Below are positions 38,626 to 53,100 of a DNA stretch of 64,000 nucleotides, in pieces. The notes beneath the pieces are model-generated. The model was given only the letters and a program-made list of their open reading frames with translations. It was not told the DNA's origin and did not search any database. A program made the translations under genes and the position numbers. Source of the stretch: Lethocerus indicus (lineage: Eukaryota > Arthropoda > Insecta > Hemiptera > Belostomatidae); contig JACDQD010000007.1 of NCBI GenBank assembly GCA_019843655.1, forward strand, positions 11,281,600 through 11,345,599, read 5' to 3'. How positions within the stretch are numbered: position 1 is the stretch's first letter; each line of letters begins with the position of its first letter.

Positions 38626-39180
38626 ATAATTATTATGCGGTATTTATTGAAATTAAATTCGATATTGTCCTCGTACATATAAGTTGGATGCGAGTTATTT
38701 TAATATCTATTTTCTTCACCTATGATTTCCATGTTAGTGGTTATATTTGAGGTTCACAATTAAATCAATCGTTCATATAAAATCGACGCCATCAAAATTA
38801 TTAAATTAATTCGAATCAAAATGATCTGATGAGAGGATACGACGGGAGTCGTCGATGGATAAGAAATTAGTTTGGTGAGTGATCAAAACAATGTTTCGTT
38901 TCGGATCCATGCTAGGTTCAAATAATTACAAGAAACGATCCCCGATCGCGGTAAAACACGCCTAGAGCGTTCGATGCTTAAGCTATAAAGCAAATTCCTA
39001 TTGACCTCATAACTAACGGAAAATTCGCAGTGAAATATTACTTTTATCGGAACTCCTATGACCGTTATTCTTGGTACGATAAGATCCTGAGAAAATGTGT
39101 AAATATCATCACTCTTGTCCTCCACTCTGTATCCACTCTTCAGTACAGGATGCACTCCAGTGTTAACGGGCGCAATACGA

Positions 39181-39207
39181 ACGACGATGGCGAAGGCTCG
39201 AAACCGT
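39181..39207 (+). repeat. Dispersed hammerhead-like motif, copy G
   Basis: ACGACGATGGCGAAGGCTCG followed by AAACCG. The GGC-GAA-GGCTC spacing matches the family. Confidence 0.45.
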
Positions 39208-40283
39208 TTAGCTTAAGACCAAATAGGTGAGCGGAGAGAGAGTTATTACAAAACCCAAAATTTTGAATTTCAGGTTGGGAGACTTTCTAATGACCGAGGT
39301 CCTTCGCCGCTGTCCTCTTCGGCGGACAAACAATGACCCGGGCGAGCTCATAATTCGCGCGCCGTCGACGAGTTACGGCCGGGCATTTTTAACAACCCGA
39401 GGGCCTTCATTGCCCCCGAGGGTAATATTTTTTTTTCGGAAGTGGGCGGGGTGGGGCCCGGATGAAATTTAAAAATAAAAAAAAATAAAAACCGAAGAAA
39501 ACAGAAAAAAAGTGGTCCAATTACCGAGAAATAATTTTCCGCCCTGGGTCCTCGACACAATGACGAATAATTTAAAACGGTGCACTTTTCCTCGGACGCG
39601 CATCATTATTCCCGCCTTGCCCCATTCAAAATCCAAGGTCCTTATTGAATCTTCAATTCTTCGACTAGCCAACATTGAATCATTTGAGACCTGTAAAGCA
39701 TTTTCATTAGTGACGTGAATACACGATTTGATAGATTTAAATTGTACTTAAAATACACCTGTAAATATATTTGTACATTGGACGGGGCGCCGTAATTAAA
39801 TACAATATCAGAATTTAATCCCCGAATAGGAATGTATTGTCGGGCTGTTATTCGTTATTTTTTTACGTCAATTCTCTCAACTGTTTGGCATCAGTGAATG
39901 TTTTGTATTCATATTTTCTAACGACTGGTTTTTTACAATTAACGTCTGAATTATTTCCTCTTCATCGTTGGTTCCTCCACGGTAGTCTTCGTTATGGATG
40001 CTATTCCTGGTTTTCTGAGCAAAGCACCCTATCGCTGTCTACTGGCGGTGGGAGAAACCCACCATTTTATTGAATATTAGCTACGCCTTTCAGTCAGATC
40101 GAACTGAAGGGAGAACTTACTCGTAAAGTGATTTATCCCTTATCCAGCTGGGTTTGACCGACGGTAAAGGTTGACGGACCAATGAATTGTTCCTGTTACC
40201 TGGGCCCGGGGTATGGGTCACCAGCCAGCTAACCCCGGCAGCTGCTCGCTAACCACCCGGCGGTGATGAGACCGACCGCTATC

Positions 40284-40306
40284 AGCTATACGAGCTAAGT
40301 ATAGCT
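40284..40306. repeat. 8-bp perfect inverted repeat
   Basis: AGCTATAC, loop GAGCTAA, GTATAGCT. Confidence 0.6.
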
Positions 40307-43300
40307 TAGTCGACCGAACATCAGGACCGACAGAAATTGATTTTGGACGCCAGAATGGCTATAACGGTCGTCCAGAGCCCTCCAAATAATTGTAGCATAT
40401 CCTCGCAAACTAGATAACCTGTTAGGCAGAATGTTATTTCCGCTAGAAAACTTACAACTCAAGTTGCGATAAGCGAATATAAGCTTTATGTTTTATTTTA
40501 AGGGCAAGTGTATCTCACCACTGTTGAACCACTGTTGGCGCAGTTTGGGGCAAATTAGGAAATATATTTTATTAGTTTAAATGTTTAAATATTACGCCAA
40601 AATTGGATTTTCGAGACTTTTTCTTCTTTGATCGATTGCTCAGCGAAGTAGCTACAATAATACTTTCGTGTCTCACAACCTAGTTTTGGCAAACTTCCAT
40701 CCGTGTAACCCATCGAGGCCTTATATAAAAATCACTAGTTTCCTCACGTCTGTTTTAGACGCCCCGACACATATCTCATTCCAACTAACCATGGGGGGGA
40801 GGCCGCCAACAGCCGGCCCGGGGACAAAAATGAACTCCGAGAAAGAGAATTCCTTCCGAAGTTGGTCAAACTGTTTTCGGACGAGCTGTTATTAAAAGAC
40901 AATCGCTTCTCCGGGCCGCTCCATTTCGGGAAAGCGCTCCGCCCAAAACTTTTCCTACAATCGGGCGGCTCTTTTAAGTACGAAAATCCCGAAGCCCGGT
41001 GTTGTAAGCTTTCCCCGTTCTCACTTCTTTTCTCGGTTCCCCGCCTCGTTGAGCTCGGAAAAGGGTCCCCCACTACAGCCCCGGGTACCTCGTTGAACGA
41101 ACGAACGACCGCTTTCCTCGGGAAAAACCTTTTTCCGCGGTGGCGAATTGCACGTAGAGGCCACGGAATGTAGATTCGATGAAAATTACAAAAGTATCAA
41201 CTTCATGAAGGTAATTTCAAAGTCGTTTAAAACCCACGAGAGCATTTCCTTGACCGGTTGGGATTCTACAATTATACTCACTTTAAAGTTAATTACTATT
41301 CAAGCCCATGTAAACTCCAGTAATAGTGTAGTGATCATGCTCAAAGAATGCTAAATCTACACTAGCACGCCGAATATAACTACAATAACAACCTAAACCA
41401 CTAAATTGATAATACTGTCACTGCAACTAATAAAGTTAGTTGTCTGGAATGTATTATCGGAGACAGTCCACCTGTTTACTTATTAAACGGAGATTAAATG
41501 AATAATAAATATGAAACGGAGAACCGAGAGTTCACTGCGAGGATGAACTTTATTATAAGACACTCTAAAATTATAAACGGGGCCGGGAAGGGATAATAAC
41601 GCTAATTAAAAATTCTGCGGGATCTCACCGCAATAATATTAGCGGCGGGTGGCCGCAAGGAGTAGAAAGACTTACTGGCGGCGGGCCGCAAGTCACTAAA
41701 ACCACAGTCCCTTCTGAATTTCCCTGCCTCGGGGCTCCATTAGTGCCCACCCCCCAACCCACAGTACCCCCAACCACCTAAAAACTGTATTTCGAGGCTC
41801 GGATTACCCCTGTATTATTGCCTGACGTTATCCCTTCGCTTTCCTTAAAGTCCCTTCCTTCCCGTCCCTCCTTTTTTTTTTCAATTTCACGCCGGCAATT
41901 AAATTTTAATTTCTCCGGTGAACAAGAGGGGGAGGCAATAAAAACGATTGGAGTCCTCATCTCAAATAAAATTTAATTTCAGACCGCGTCGGAACGCCTT
42001 GTTTTAACCCGCATCGGAAAGCCTCCCGGATGAGGTAGATTTTGGCCATGGACTTCGTTGATATATGGAATGGAGGTTGGAATATTAGAATTTGGCGTAA
42101 ACGATTAAGCATTATCAGCAAGGCCGTGTAGCAACAGTTTTTGCCGGGGGATGCCTAATCGGCACCCGAAGCGTGTTACTATCTCACTATAGCCCCAAAC
42201 GGAATACTCCTACATGAGGAGGAATCACTCCTCTCTTCAAAATGCTTTGCCAGTCAAGTCATTCCCAATTAATATATGAATTCCTAATATTTCTGTTAAC
42301 CTCATACTTAAATATTTTTATATTTGTTTCCTTTCTCGTATTAATAATCTCGTTTTATATTTTGGTCCATTTCAGAATGATGAAATTCATTATTGTCCAT
42401 TTTCTCATTCGGCCAAATACTCGAAATGCTCATCCGACTCTTTATTTCCCTCCTATTGTTATACGGAGGCCAACGTCTAGGTCTCATAACTGCCCTCAAT
42501 CACGCGCCCGCCATTTCTCCCCGGCCCAGATCATCATCACATGTTTTGCCTCCGCTTTACAGCCTCTCATATGATCTCGCGCCAAACTCTCATTCGGCGA
42601 ACTTTCTTCACCTCGCTACGGAACGATCCCGGCCATTGCTTCGGTCCGTTTCTTCGGAGGGCTTGAATCACGCGAACTCGTCCCGGGTGAGCGGAGAATG
42701 GGACACCTTTAGCAGTGGCCTAATCGACCCGCATCGAACGCCGTCGTCGGTGCGTCTAATCTGACGGCTGCTCTTTTACTTCTTCCGCCCGGGGCGCTAA
42801 AGGTGTTTCGAGTCCCGCCCGAACTGGCTCTGGACTAGGGGGTAAAGAAATTATGGTAATCAGTCGCCCGTATACCTTCCTTCACTGGCGTTCTATAATT
42901 CGGGCTTATCGTTTCGAATATAGAAATTTTTAGCGATCACTTACATCCTCTTAGCGAGGAAACCATGATTTAAAACGTCGCGAATCTATTTTTAGACAAA
43001 CTAGAAAAAATTAATTTTGTAGTGCAGTTCGATTCGTTTACAGCGCATACAAGGGTCGGTTCAAATAGTTCAAATTGTTGTAGCGCTTTCAAAATTGTTA
43101 CCCGTTACCCAGTAATAGAATAGATAACACGATATAGAGACGTCCACATTTTGCGGTAGATGTACAATAGAGCCGATATTGGCGTTAAATGGGGTAAGGG
43201 GAGCGGTATCGAACGAAAGGAGAGAGAGAGCGGTCGGCCATTGATAATGAGGTCGTCAAAGACGGTACGACGGGGAGAATGAAGGGAGGCGGCGATAACA

Positions 43301-43411
43301 CAGGTGGGTAGGCTGGTGGGGGAGGTTAGTCGCTAAAAGGGATATGTGGAGGGATATGTGCTACTAATTGTGTAGCTGGAGGGGAGCGGTAAATCAGAGC
43401 GGCAGGAGAGC

Positions 43412-43427
43412 CCACACACACACACAC
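43412..43427. repeat. (CA)n microsatellite
   Basis: Seven to eight CA units, within a zone where G-rich sequence changes to C-rich sequence on the plus strand (43200-43760). Confidence 0.85.
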
Positions 43428-44647
43428 GACACGAGTGCCCCACCACTACTTTTCGCCCCTAAACTAAACTAACATCCCACGGGACATGGGTCGGCGGGCT
43501 GTAGGCCTCCTCTCTCTTTTTATGCCGCCAAACACAATAATGTCCCTCACCCCTCGCCCCTCCCTCTATCTCTCTCCCTCCCTAACCTAAAGCGGGTTAA
43601 ACGAAAACTTGACAAAGTCGTTTAATTTAATAATTACCCCCAACCCCACTTCTCCACCCTACACGGTTATTACTTTCAAACAAGACCTCACATTTGTTGG
43701 AAGGAAAACGCGCCCGCCCACCACCCTCCCACACTGACAAGCCCCTACTCGCAGACCCTTGTATATAGTTTCAAGTTTCCGGACAGATAAAGAATTTCAC
43801 CAGGAACTCTGTCCTCCGACATTTCGAATTACACGGCCTTGAGGTTCACCTTCTCTTTGTATCTGCCTAATGTACTAGTTCTTTCTAAAAGTCGATCAGA
43901 TTTAGTACATATTAAATTATATATTCGTGTTGCATAGTAATATACCAATAAACAAAACTCTCTGCTATTCTGGTCCAAAAATAGGTGACATTCTGGTATG
44001 GGGTTTTAGAAGGTGTTACAAAACGAAAGACTGTACTCTAGGAGTAATTAGTGAAGAACTATTCACTAGAAAATTAGTTTGCTCCAGAACAAAAAACTTG
44101 ACCATTTTCTCATGATAGTGAAGAAATTTTCATTTATAATCATATATATTGTCTTGAGGTGAGGCACTCCTTTCGTAACTTTGTACAATTTCGTATCGGC
44201 TCTTGCCAATATGATAACAGTACGGACCATGATTTTCCTCTTCGAGTTCACGAAACTGGTGTCGTTCAAAGTCAGACCAGTGCTGTAAATGCGATTGAAC
44301 ACTAGGCGGGAATGAAGAATGACCGGAAGCGCTGTCGGTTGCAAATAGCCGTAAGGGTAAGAGTCTCGAAACAGTGACCGGGACCTAAGAAATGGAAAAG
44401 AGGTCGGAAGGCTACAGCGGGTTAAACTGCGGGAGGGGAAGGGGGGGGGACAGAGATCTTTAGCAGTGTCGTTCGTCCAGTAGAATCGGCGGGGTAAACA
44501 ACCGAACAAAAAGGGTTTTGAATACAACATTGGGAGCAAGGGCCGGACGCCCTCTACGGCTTTTTATGCGCGGCCGTCCCCGGCCGATTTTGGATCGGTT
44601 CCAGAATTGACATGCTCTATGAGAGTCGGTTGGGTGGAGTAGTAGGA

Positions 44648-44664
44648 GGGCGGGAGGGGCTGGG
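44648..44664 (+). other. Compact G-quadruplex motif
   Basis: GGG-C-GGG-A-GGGG-CT-GGG. Very short loops predict a stable structure. Confidence 0.65.
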
Positions 44665-47202
44665 TCCGACTCGCCGGTTTCGGTTATAAATTTTGTCAAA
44701 CTTGATCCTCGGCCGCTATTAATCGTTGGCCGGCTATCAAGCGGTCAGTGTAAATTCAGTAGTAAACTGCGGAACCCGGGATGTGCTACAGTTCTTGGCG
44801 ATGCCTCGAACAAACCTATCAATATCTATTTTCCCGCAGCTAATCCGACGCTATATACTCAATCTATAAATCGAATATTATGAACTAGATACAAAGGGCT
44901 ACAGAACGGTCATTAAGTACCAGTGATGAGAGATCTTAGAAACTCTGGCTTTTTATATTTTAAATGAAATATTAGTTGGCTTCTGTGAGAATTCACCCAG
45001 CAGTTAACGCCTCCGAGAATCATATATGAGAAATACTTGTACACGGTTATTGTGAATATTCGAATGCGAATGGAAATTCCTTCCAACAGATATTACAAAA
45101 TGTCAAACAACTACAATTGGAGTGGGCGTATCGGGTATTATATTTCCACCTATATATTTGCTTTATGTTAGGGGTAGTCGCTAGTATTATAAAATGAAAA
45201 ATGTGCGGAGCCGGACCGAGCCGTTATTAAATTTTAATTGTTGGAAAAAATTAAACCGCGGTTCTTATGGTCTTCTCCCTGGATCTTTTTTCATTTGATA
45301 TTCCGGTTTCCATCAATAGGACGGTGAGTCTTTTACTACAACTCTTATAAAATTAAATGAAATGTATAGTTCTGTATATTTACACACCCAGTTTTTTAAA
45401 CCACTACGAGGTTCGCAGAAGACTGGGCGTTATACTGAAAATAATGACGCTTGAATCACATTGGCATCAGAATTGAGCACCTATCCGATTGGGCTGATTT
45501 CATTCTTCGTCCTTAAGCCTCTTCTCGCCCCTCCCGGCGCTAAGCTCGTCTCTGTTAAATTCAACTCGAATTATGTCCGCCTAAATCGTTCTGTGACTGC
45601 GGCTCTGGCGTAAACGTCTTTAATTAAAGGCCTAATCCCCGCAGGCCTCTGCTAAATATTCAACGTTTGGTGGCCGCCACGTGTAGTAACGCTTCCCCCT
45701 CCACCAGTATTAATACCTTACTCAAACAGGGTAAGCAACGGAAAACGCGACGTTCGAAACCGCTTTAAAAGGCTTTTACGCGACCCTCACCTCCCGCCTG
45801 GACCTGGCACCAATTAATAATGTAATTTGTAGGACGTTAAAATGGCCTCTGATGTCGAGTGTTTTCCTCATTTCCCCCCGATGAAAAATGTATTAGTGTT
45901 TAATGCGGGGATTTTTTCCGCCGTGCGATTTTTGAAGGAAACGGCCATTCTGAATGTTTCAGTAGAATCCGTAATTATGTTTCAGTAAGTCCCACTGAAA
46001 CTGTTATTTCAGTTTGCCATGATTCCTAGGCTAGATCGTGTTCAGTTTTCTGTCATCGCAATAGTCTGCCTAAAGCCCAAACCTGTAGAGAGTATACTTA
46101 TTTATGTAGTTACGATAGTATAACTTTTATTGACGATTGTGAAAAGCTGAAGCTAATAAGTTCAATATATTAGAATTTTAATAAAGTCCGTTATGTAATG
46201 TACCTCATACATTCAGACGTGCAGGTTTTCCATGAAGGAAAGAGTTTCTGTAATTACTACACCACTATTGTTTGGTGTAACAATATATTCTACGACTGTT
46301 GATCGAAAGTCTAAACCATATATACAATTGTTGAATCGGCCGACTTATTTAATCTTTAAATATTATATTCAGTGCCAATTATCTGCACTGAACTGTGCCT
46401 TGACTCTTGACCCATTTTCAAAGTCATCGATTAGCTTCGGAAATCTTGTAACATTCCTAGGCTGAACCAGCCAGGGTTCAATTGAACTCGGCGGTTTAGC
46501 GTTGATCCTGATTTGTTTAAGGTGTTAACTACATAGAAAAATTCATGAATAAATTTCGTATTTTAATAAACAGGGTTAAAGGAACTTACATGGCCTATAT
46601 GGTAGACGCAACCTACCACAAGCCGGTGTCCACTAACTATAGATTCTGACTCGGATTCGAAATTACATTTTTTGCGTTCGGCCAAATATGATGGAATTAT
46701 TTTACCATATCTGAGTTGAGGAGAATGGCTGTATAAATAATACAGCATCGAGATTTCGATTTTCTGAATAATTAAGGGGACCATTCCCAGGGGGGAAGGG
46801 CTTCGATAAAGAATCGTCCCTGGTGGGGACGACAAAAAAAAATTCGGAGAGGGGAACGGAAGAAAAATAGGTTGAAAAATTAGACAAGCTGGTGGCTTGT
46901 GGGTGATGGGGGGTGGCTGGAGGGGAAAGGAAGCCAAGGTAGGAGCGGGGTAAATACAAGTACACTCGGAGGTTTAACTGAAGCCGGCTTGATAAATAGG
47001 ACCGGCTTAATATGACGCATAAAATATGGTCCAAGTTTTCACCATCTTATAGAAATTTCAGCGTTAAGTGGCCCCCGGAGGCAGGCCGGCTACCAACCGA
47101 CCAAGCTGGTGGGGTGGGCAGGCGGCTGGTTCCGCGTTATGAGACCGGTCTCTAACGCTATTAAATAATGCCCTCAAGTCTTATAAAGTGGAACACTTCC
47201 TA

Positions 47203-47235
47203 TCCTCCCCCCTCTCTCTCTCTCTCTCCCTCTCC
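47203..47235. repeat. (CT)n microsatellite
   Basis: CCCCCCTCTCTCTCTCTCTC and a CCCTCTCC end. Confidence 0.9.
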
Positions 47236-49618
47236 GTACGCTTTATGAGGCGGGAACGATAAAAATTCTAAATTATACAGTACATTTAAAGTTATGCTCG
47301 GCCCCTATTAATTAACGAAAACAATAAATTGGAAATAGATGAACTCGGCCCGCAGATCCACACAATACAATAGCACATTTGCGCAATAAACATTTCAATG
47401 TACAGAAATCACTGTGAAGACAATCCCAAACCTCGGAGGCCTCCCCTAATATATTAAACTTAATATTGAATATTAATTCCTACTCAATAACATTTGCGAA
47501 ATAACTCTGGTTGTCTTAAATGCAATCATTGTGTTCATGGTTCATATTGTTAACAGTTAGAGAAAAGCCTATAATATTTCTGCCGCTGGTACCGAAGCAG
47601 AACTGTTGGTTGGAGGTCCCCTCTTAGAATTTTGGCAACAACAACCCATCCAATATGAATCCAGGATCCACTCTTCCCGGAGATTATATTTATTCTTATA
47701 CACATCCTTTATTCTTAGGTCTCCTTCATGTGCAATATATCCAGTCTGTAGGACTAAATATTACACGAGTGATGAAATTCCAAGCCCTCACGGGCCCACG
47801 AGAATTTACCTTAATTTCATTCAATCGCAAATCTCAGAGGAACCAGAATTTCTGACAAACTACATTATACTCGATAGAAACACAGGAAAAACACCAGAGT
47901 ATTATATTTTCTTAAATTAAAATAAATTGTCAATAACACGCAGATAAGACTGTTAGTCGTTAGTTTAAATAAGTTAGAACTATTTCAGCACTTAATCGAA
48001 AGTGAAACGGACGTTTCAATATTCAATGAGAATTTGCCGAATATTTCTTACTATTTAAGTACTACCTGCTTGAACAATTTCAGCGGATCCAGTAAACCTT
48101 AGCTCAGGTGCTAAACGCAGCCATAACTTCCTGGCAGCGGACTTGTAGCTTAATTGCAAATTTCATCCGATTATTAATGCGTTAAACACTTCTCCCCAAG
48201 AAGAAGTGCTCTATATTTTGCACTAAAATGTAAACAAAATAAGTTTTTATTTGTGGAGTTTTTGGAATGCCGTAACAGTAACAACGAATTTGTATTGCTC
48301 TACCGTTCTCTACGGTTTCTCCCGTCTATTATGTTTGTTTCCTGGTTAAATTTCCTCCATTCTCTTCCACGTGGACTTCATCCTATGAACTAGTAGAGGG
48401 GTGTTGTTTAGTGTTATGTGTCCGTGCGTAATTGTTCTGTACGTAGGGTGCAGTTACTTAGGGTGAGCTGGGGCCGTGGGATAGCTGGGCCCATAGACCG
48501 GTGCACCTCCGATCTCCCTTGCGAGTGCTATATATTTAGGCCTGCGCTGTGGGGACAGTGTTTTCCCTCAACTGAAAACCTCGTACTGTGCAGGCGTTCG
48601 CGTTATACTACTCAATTTCTTTTTGTGAGGGTAATCATTCAGGAAGTATTAGTGTAGTGTGTAGGTGCATGGCGGTGTGCCACTGACGATGTTATTCCAA
48701 GAGCATACAGACCGAAGTCAGAAAATAGCGCCAGTAATTATGTTCCAATCGATCGCTGATCCCCAGACAAATATTGCGGTGCCATATTGTAATTCGGTAT
48801 TTACGTACGGTAGAGACCGGAAAGGACTACAGTTTCGATAGCCTTCAGTTCGGTGAGACCGGACATCGTTGTCGACCCTTTCACGACCGAAAATGCATAG
48901 TTGTCGCCGCCGGGCGCGATATGACTCACCCGAGACTCATGACTCATCCGGGCGATGAGATTTTCTCCTCCCGCTCCAGTCGGAGGACTCCACTTCGGGG
49001 AATAGTCAGAGGCGCAGCTGTTTACTGGCCCAACCTCTTGTTTTCCTGCGGCCCTCGACAGCACGTCCCTTCCCCGAAAATCTGTCTCTTCGATTACTCC
49101 CATCGCCGGTCCTCCAGCCGTAAAATCTCGCTCGGAACGACCCCAGGAGGCATCGTTTTAAGCCCAAGAACAATAATCACATTTCGTTTCAATACCCTGA
49201 GGGGTCTCCTCTTAATATAAGCATCGTCTCACTGTAAATCTGTGCGATTCGCATGACTAGCTACGACATGCCAGATATCTCCAAATCAGCAGTACAACGC
49301 GCCGTCTTTAATCCTAAGAAAAATAGGTAATATTATTTGTTTAACTATCTTATTTAAATAACATTTCGTTTGTATTGAAATTCTTGTAACGATTACAATG
49401 TATGAGTTATACGGGACATTGGAGAAATCAATAAATTAAAAAATAAAGACCAAATATTGACTCTGATAAGGCTCCCACCCAGTCGAATTTTGTTGTTTTG
49501 GTATCGAGCCCTCAAATCGGTATAGCAAACCGGCGCCCTTTATGAGATAAAGACATAATTACAGAGTACTCCGCTCCCACTGTGGTAATCGCGATCGGAA
49601 CAGTGCCCGTTTATGAAA

Positions 49619-49647
49619 TACTGACGGTGGCGAAAAGCGGTAACCAG
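49619..49647 (+). repeat. Dispersed hammerhead-like motif, copy E (degenerate)
   Basis: TACTGACGGTGGCGAAAAGC followed by GGTAACC. The first box is good; the GAAAC box is degraded. Confidence 0.35.
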
Positions 49648-50906
49648 CCACTGATTATCGGGCCGGACACGCGAGCTGTGACAGACCATCAATCGGACGA
49701 TGATATAATGATATGTTTATCCTCCGACTATATCCTATAAACCAGCTGCCGGTTCCATTGGCCAGTTAAGTGTATTGATTAAGCGGATTTATATCTCAGT
49801 ATTTGGGTAAACCAGAAGTAAAGCGTAATATTCTGAGGTCCTATAGCCCACCCGGCGGTCTGCATAAAACACCCTATTGCCTATGGCTCAAAATTATAAT
49901 TTTTTCATATTATATTTAACGAAGGTGCATTCGTTAAATCGCATAATCAATCGCCGACGTTAAGCCGTTCAAGAATATTAAATAAAATGAGTGAATATTC
50001 GCTCATTGTCTAACCGAGATATCGAAAACGGGGATAAGGAAATAGTACTAGTAGGTGGTTAAGTCACATCTAGAACAAACATAAACAGTAAGAGGTATCT
50101 CTGAAAACAAAGTTCAAATAAAACTATTTAAAAGTTACAACCGAATTGTAGTGTTTATTTGGAGATGGGTGGAAGGCTGACATTCTACTGTGCCTCGTCG
50201 CGGTCACTCGGGGGTCCATAACCACCACCCCCCCAATATCTGATCTACCGGGCGGGCCACAGTTAATTATCGCTGCCGAGCACACGACTGGGCCATTCGC
50301 TAATTGGCAATTCGACCGCGAATATTCTTATTACGATTAACGGACTTTGCAATTAAGGAGCGTGAAATTGGCGGAGTATTTGTGGCTAGAAGGCGTGGGA
50401 AGCGCAGGAAACTAATTATATGGGCTGATAATTACAGCAACTTCATACAGCAGAGCCACTCAAGTACATCAACGTGTTATGGATACTAAAGTATCCGAAT
50501 ACTAATCCTAATAAGCGAGTGAAGATGGTAGCCAAAGTGATTATATTGAATAATGTCGCAATCAGGAACCTCGCCGTTCCGGAGGCTCGGAAAAAACCCT
50601 TCCCGCAAATAATCTAAATTGATCGAAGTGTCCTCTTAACAGCTTCTCGGGCTCAAAGAGGGTTCCGACGCCCACCGTCGTCACGAGGTCCCACGTAACC
50701 CACTTAGGAGAGGAGTATGGACGAAAAATAATAAAGGGAAAAAGTGCCGGTCCCCGAAAGGCGATAATTCGAGAACCGCCGTTATAGTTTTCGCTGGAAA
50801 TCTCGTATGAAAAACGGCCGAGGGGTTAAGCGTCTGCCGCATTGCTCACTATTCGTTTGCGCCGGGCTTTATGCTAAATTCAATAATAAGCGCCTGTATC
50901 CTTGCC

Positions 50907-50934
50907 GGGGGTGGGGGCGGTCGGGGGCGAGGGG
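50907..50934 (+). other. G-quadruplex motif
   Basis: Runs of 5, 5, 5 and 4 G with loops T, CGGTC and CGA, at the start of a GC-rich island (50.8-51.4 kb). Confidence 0.7.
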
Positions 50935-52805
50935 TAGGCCAGGAAAGCGAGGGCGAAGGAGGGATACGTACGCCCCTCATAACTTACATTTATTGCTTCA
51001 TTTTTCCCGCCCCCACCGCGGGCGGCGTTTCTTTTCGGGGCCGGCTCCGCCAGGAGGAAGGAAGGAGAGAAAAAAGGGAGGAATGACGGTAGGCAGAGAA
51101 AGTGAGAAGGTACGAGGCGGGGGGGACGTGGGAGGGGGCACCCTGCGAGATCGGACCAGGTGCCATTGAACGCTATTATTTGTTGGGACGCGGATGGGAC
51201 AAGGGGAACCCCCCCGGGGCAGAACTTTACAAACTGACTGGACCCCCTCCCCCTTACCTAAAACCTAACCCCCCTCCATTCACCCTCCAAGTTTTTCATC
51301 CCCTACCACCCAGACCAACTTCGTATTCCCGTTCGACCGGGAAGGGCCCGGGAATAAGGCAAATCTCGGGGTGCTTCACCTGGACACCGGATTTTGATGG
51401 AAAAAGTAACCCCTTTTGTTTTGGCCCCAAACAGTGTACCTGCAGGGATTTGGCGCTACCTTGCGCTGTTGAATAAAAATATAATCTAAATAATTTAAGT
51501 TTTTACTAATTGAATATTCGAGTGCCGGAAAGGAATAATAAAAGAGGATTTTTCAAAATCAAAAGAGGAGACGGGAATGTACAGTATAACTCGAAGCTAT
51601 AGCAGTATGGTTGGAGGGGGGGGAGGATTGTGATATTTTGCAGTCGTCATTAGCATTCTAATATAAGAATACCGTCAGAATTGCCACTGAGCACCTACTA
51701 TAGGACAGCCGATCATAAGATTATTACCTCTTATTATTTCAATATTTCAATTCGTTATATCTTTAGCGTGTTTATCGGTCGTCAAAATGCGACAAGAACT
51801 TGCCGGCTTTGAGTAATCGGCGAGGGCATAGAGGATTGTATGGAACTCGTGGACGTACACCGAGTGTCGGTAGAGGAACGCAATCGGGCCATTGTCCCGT
51901 CGGTGAAAGACAGCTATTTGGTTTGAACTGGGGGGGTGTTTATTTTGTGTGAACGTGTAAGCATTCAAACCAGGGACCCTCCTCCACCCTCCACCCCCGG
52001 GCTAAGTGTCCTCCCGCCTCGTCGCCTCATCAACGGGACACCTGCATCGCACGATTCGATGGACAACGATCGAGGAGATCCCTCGAGGCATTCGGATCAT
52101 TGGAAAGGGACGAACATTTCTGACTGGTTTATGAATATGTGGCAAATTGTCGGCGATGAAATAATCTACCGATAATCGTGTGTCCAACTCTCAAAGTGTA
52201 CGAGCGCCATACCGTAAAGTTCGGTACGCCTGAGATATTACCAGACTCGGTTGGCAAATGATCGTCGCCAGTTTCACTCCGGGAAGATGCCCTTTCACAT
52301 CGTTATCTATTTATGAAAGTTTTTTCTAAGACTAAGAGTGTCCCGGCAGCCGGTTTATTGCCGGAGATGTCGGAAAGTTTGGAGCTCAGATTTATAAAAC
52401 TCAACATAACCGAGTGGCCCGGGACCGTCGGCCATTTCTCACCCCCGGCTCATGCTCCGGCTCCTCCTCCACTCTGGATCTTGAGATCTACCCCTAAGTC
52501 CCGGACCCTATATCATCTTTATACAGAATTGTTTGTCTTCGCTCATTTGGAGAAGGATTTTCCGGAGAGGTGAAAACGCGCCCTGAATAAAAGAGAGGAA
52601 GAAAGAAGGGGGACTCGCGAAGGCAAGATTGAGACCCTCTGCAACTTTAATAATGGGCCCAATGAAGGTCCCTTCATGTCCGCCCGTCTTCCGATTACAT
52701 ACCTTGAACTGAAGTAAAATGCACCAAATAAAAAAAGCCCGAACCATTTAAATAATACGCTATAACTCACTTTAACAGGCATTAACAGAATTGAGAAACA
52801 GTGCC

Positions 52806-52826
52806 GGCAGGATGCTTCATCGACAG
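52806..52826 (+). repeat. Dispersed GCTTCATCGACAGCCG motif, copy 3
   Basis: GCAGGATGCTTCATCGACAG then C. Same CAGGATGCTTCATCGACAGC core as 21274-21293. Confidence 0.6.
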
Positions 52827-53100
52827 CAAACATTTATGAATAACTTATACACATTATGGGTTGTGTATGCTTCTATCCTTGGCGAGGAGCCAACGTCGTT
52901 CTTGCTTAGGAACAAACAAGGGGGAGACAACGAAAAACCTAAAAATGGTTTCCACGAGTAATATCTGCTGCAGAGCGCCCGTAATACTTTTAACCCTCCA
53001 GAAAAAAAAACATTTTCTTTTTATATTATCAATAAGATTTACGTCAATCACCATTCGCGAGCAATCTTAACAAACGGACTACGTCCAGAAGAATAACAGG

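Larger units (their letters stand above)
38626..53100. other. Intergenic sequence with GC islands and repeats, no gene seen
   Basis: Contains hammerhead-like motifs (39181, 49619), a small palindrome (40284), CA and CT tracts (43412, 47203), G-quadruplex motifs (44648, 50907) and the third GCTTCATCGACAGC copy (52806). Open frames such as 44066-44539 minus and 48774-49220 plus show no domain. A minus-strand frame ending at a donor-like ATGTAAGTTCC near 46589 is proline-rich and unsupported. Confidence 0.5.

Noticed and set aside
44066..44539. 157-codon minus-strand open frame (longest of that strand)
   Set aside because: Serine/proline/phenylalanine-rich by composition over an A/G-rich patch, no family motif, no splice sites at its ends.
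46594..46937. Minus-strand frame ending at a consensus-like donor ATGTAAGT
   Set aside because: Proline-rich, low-complexity content with no acceptor or homology; a donor-like hexamer alone is common by chance.
48774..49220. 148-codon plus-strand open frame
   Set aside because: No domain, antisense frame also open, no convincing start.
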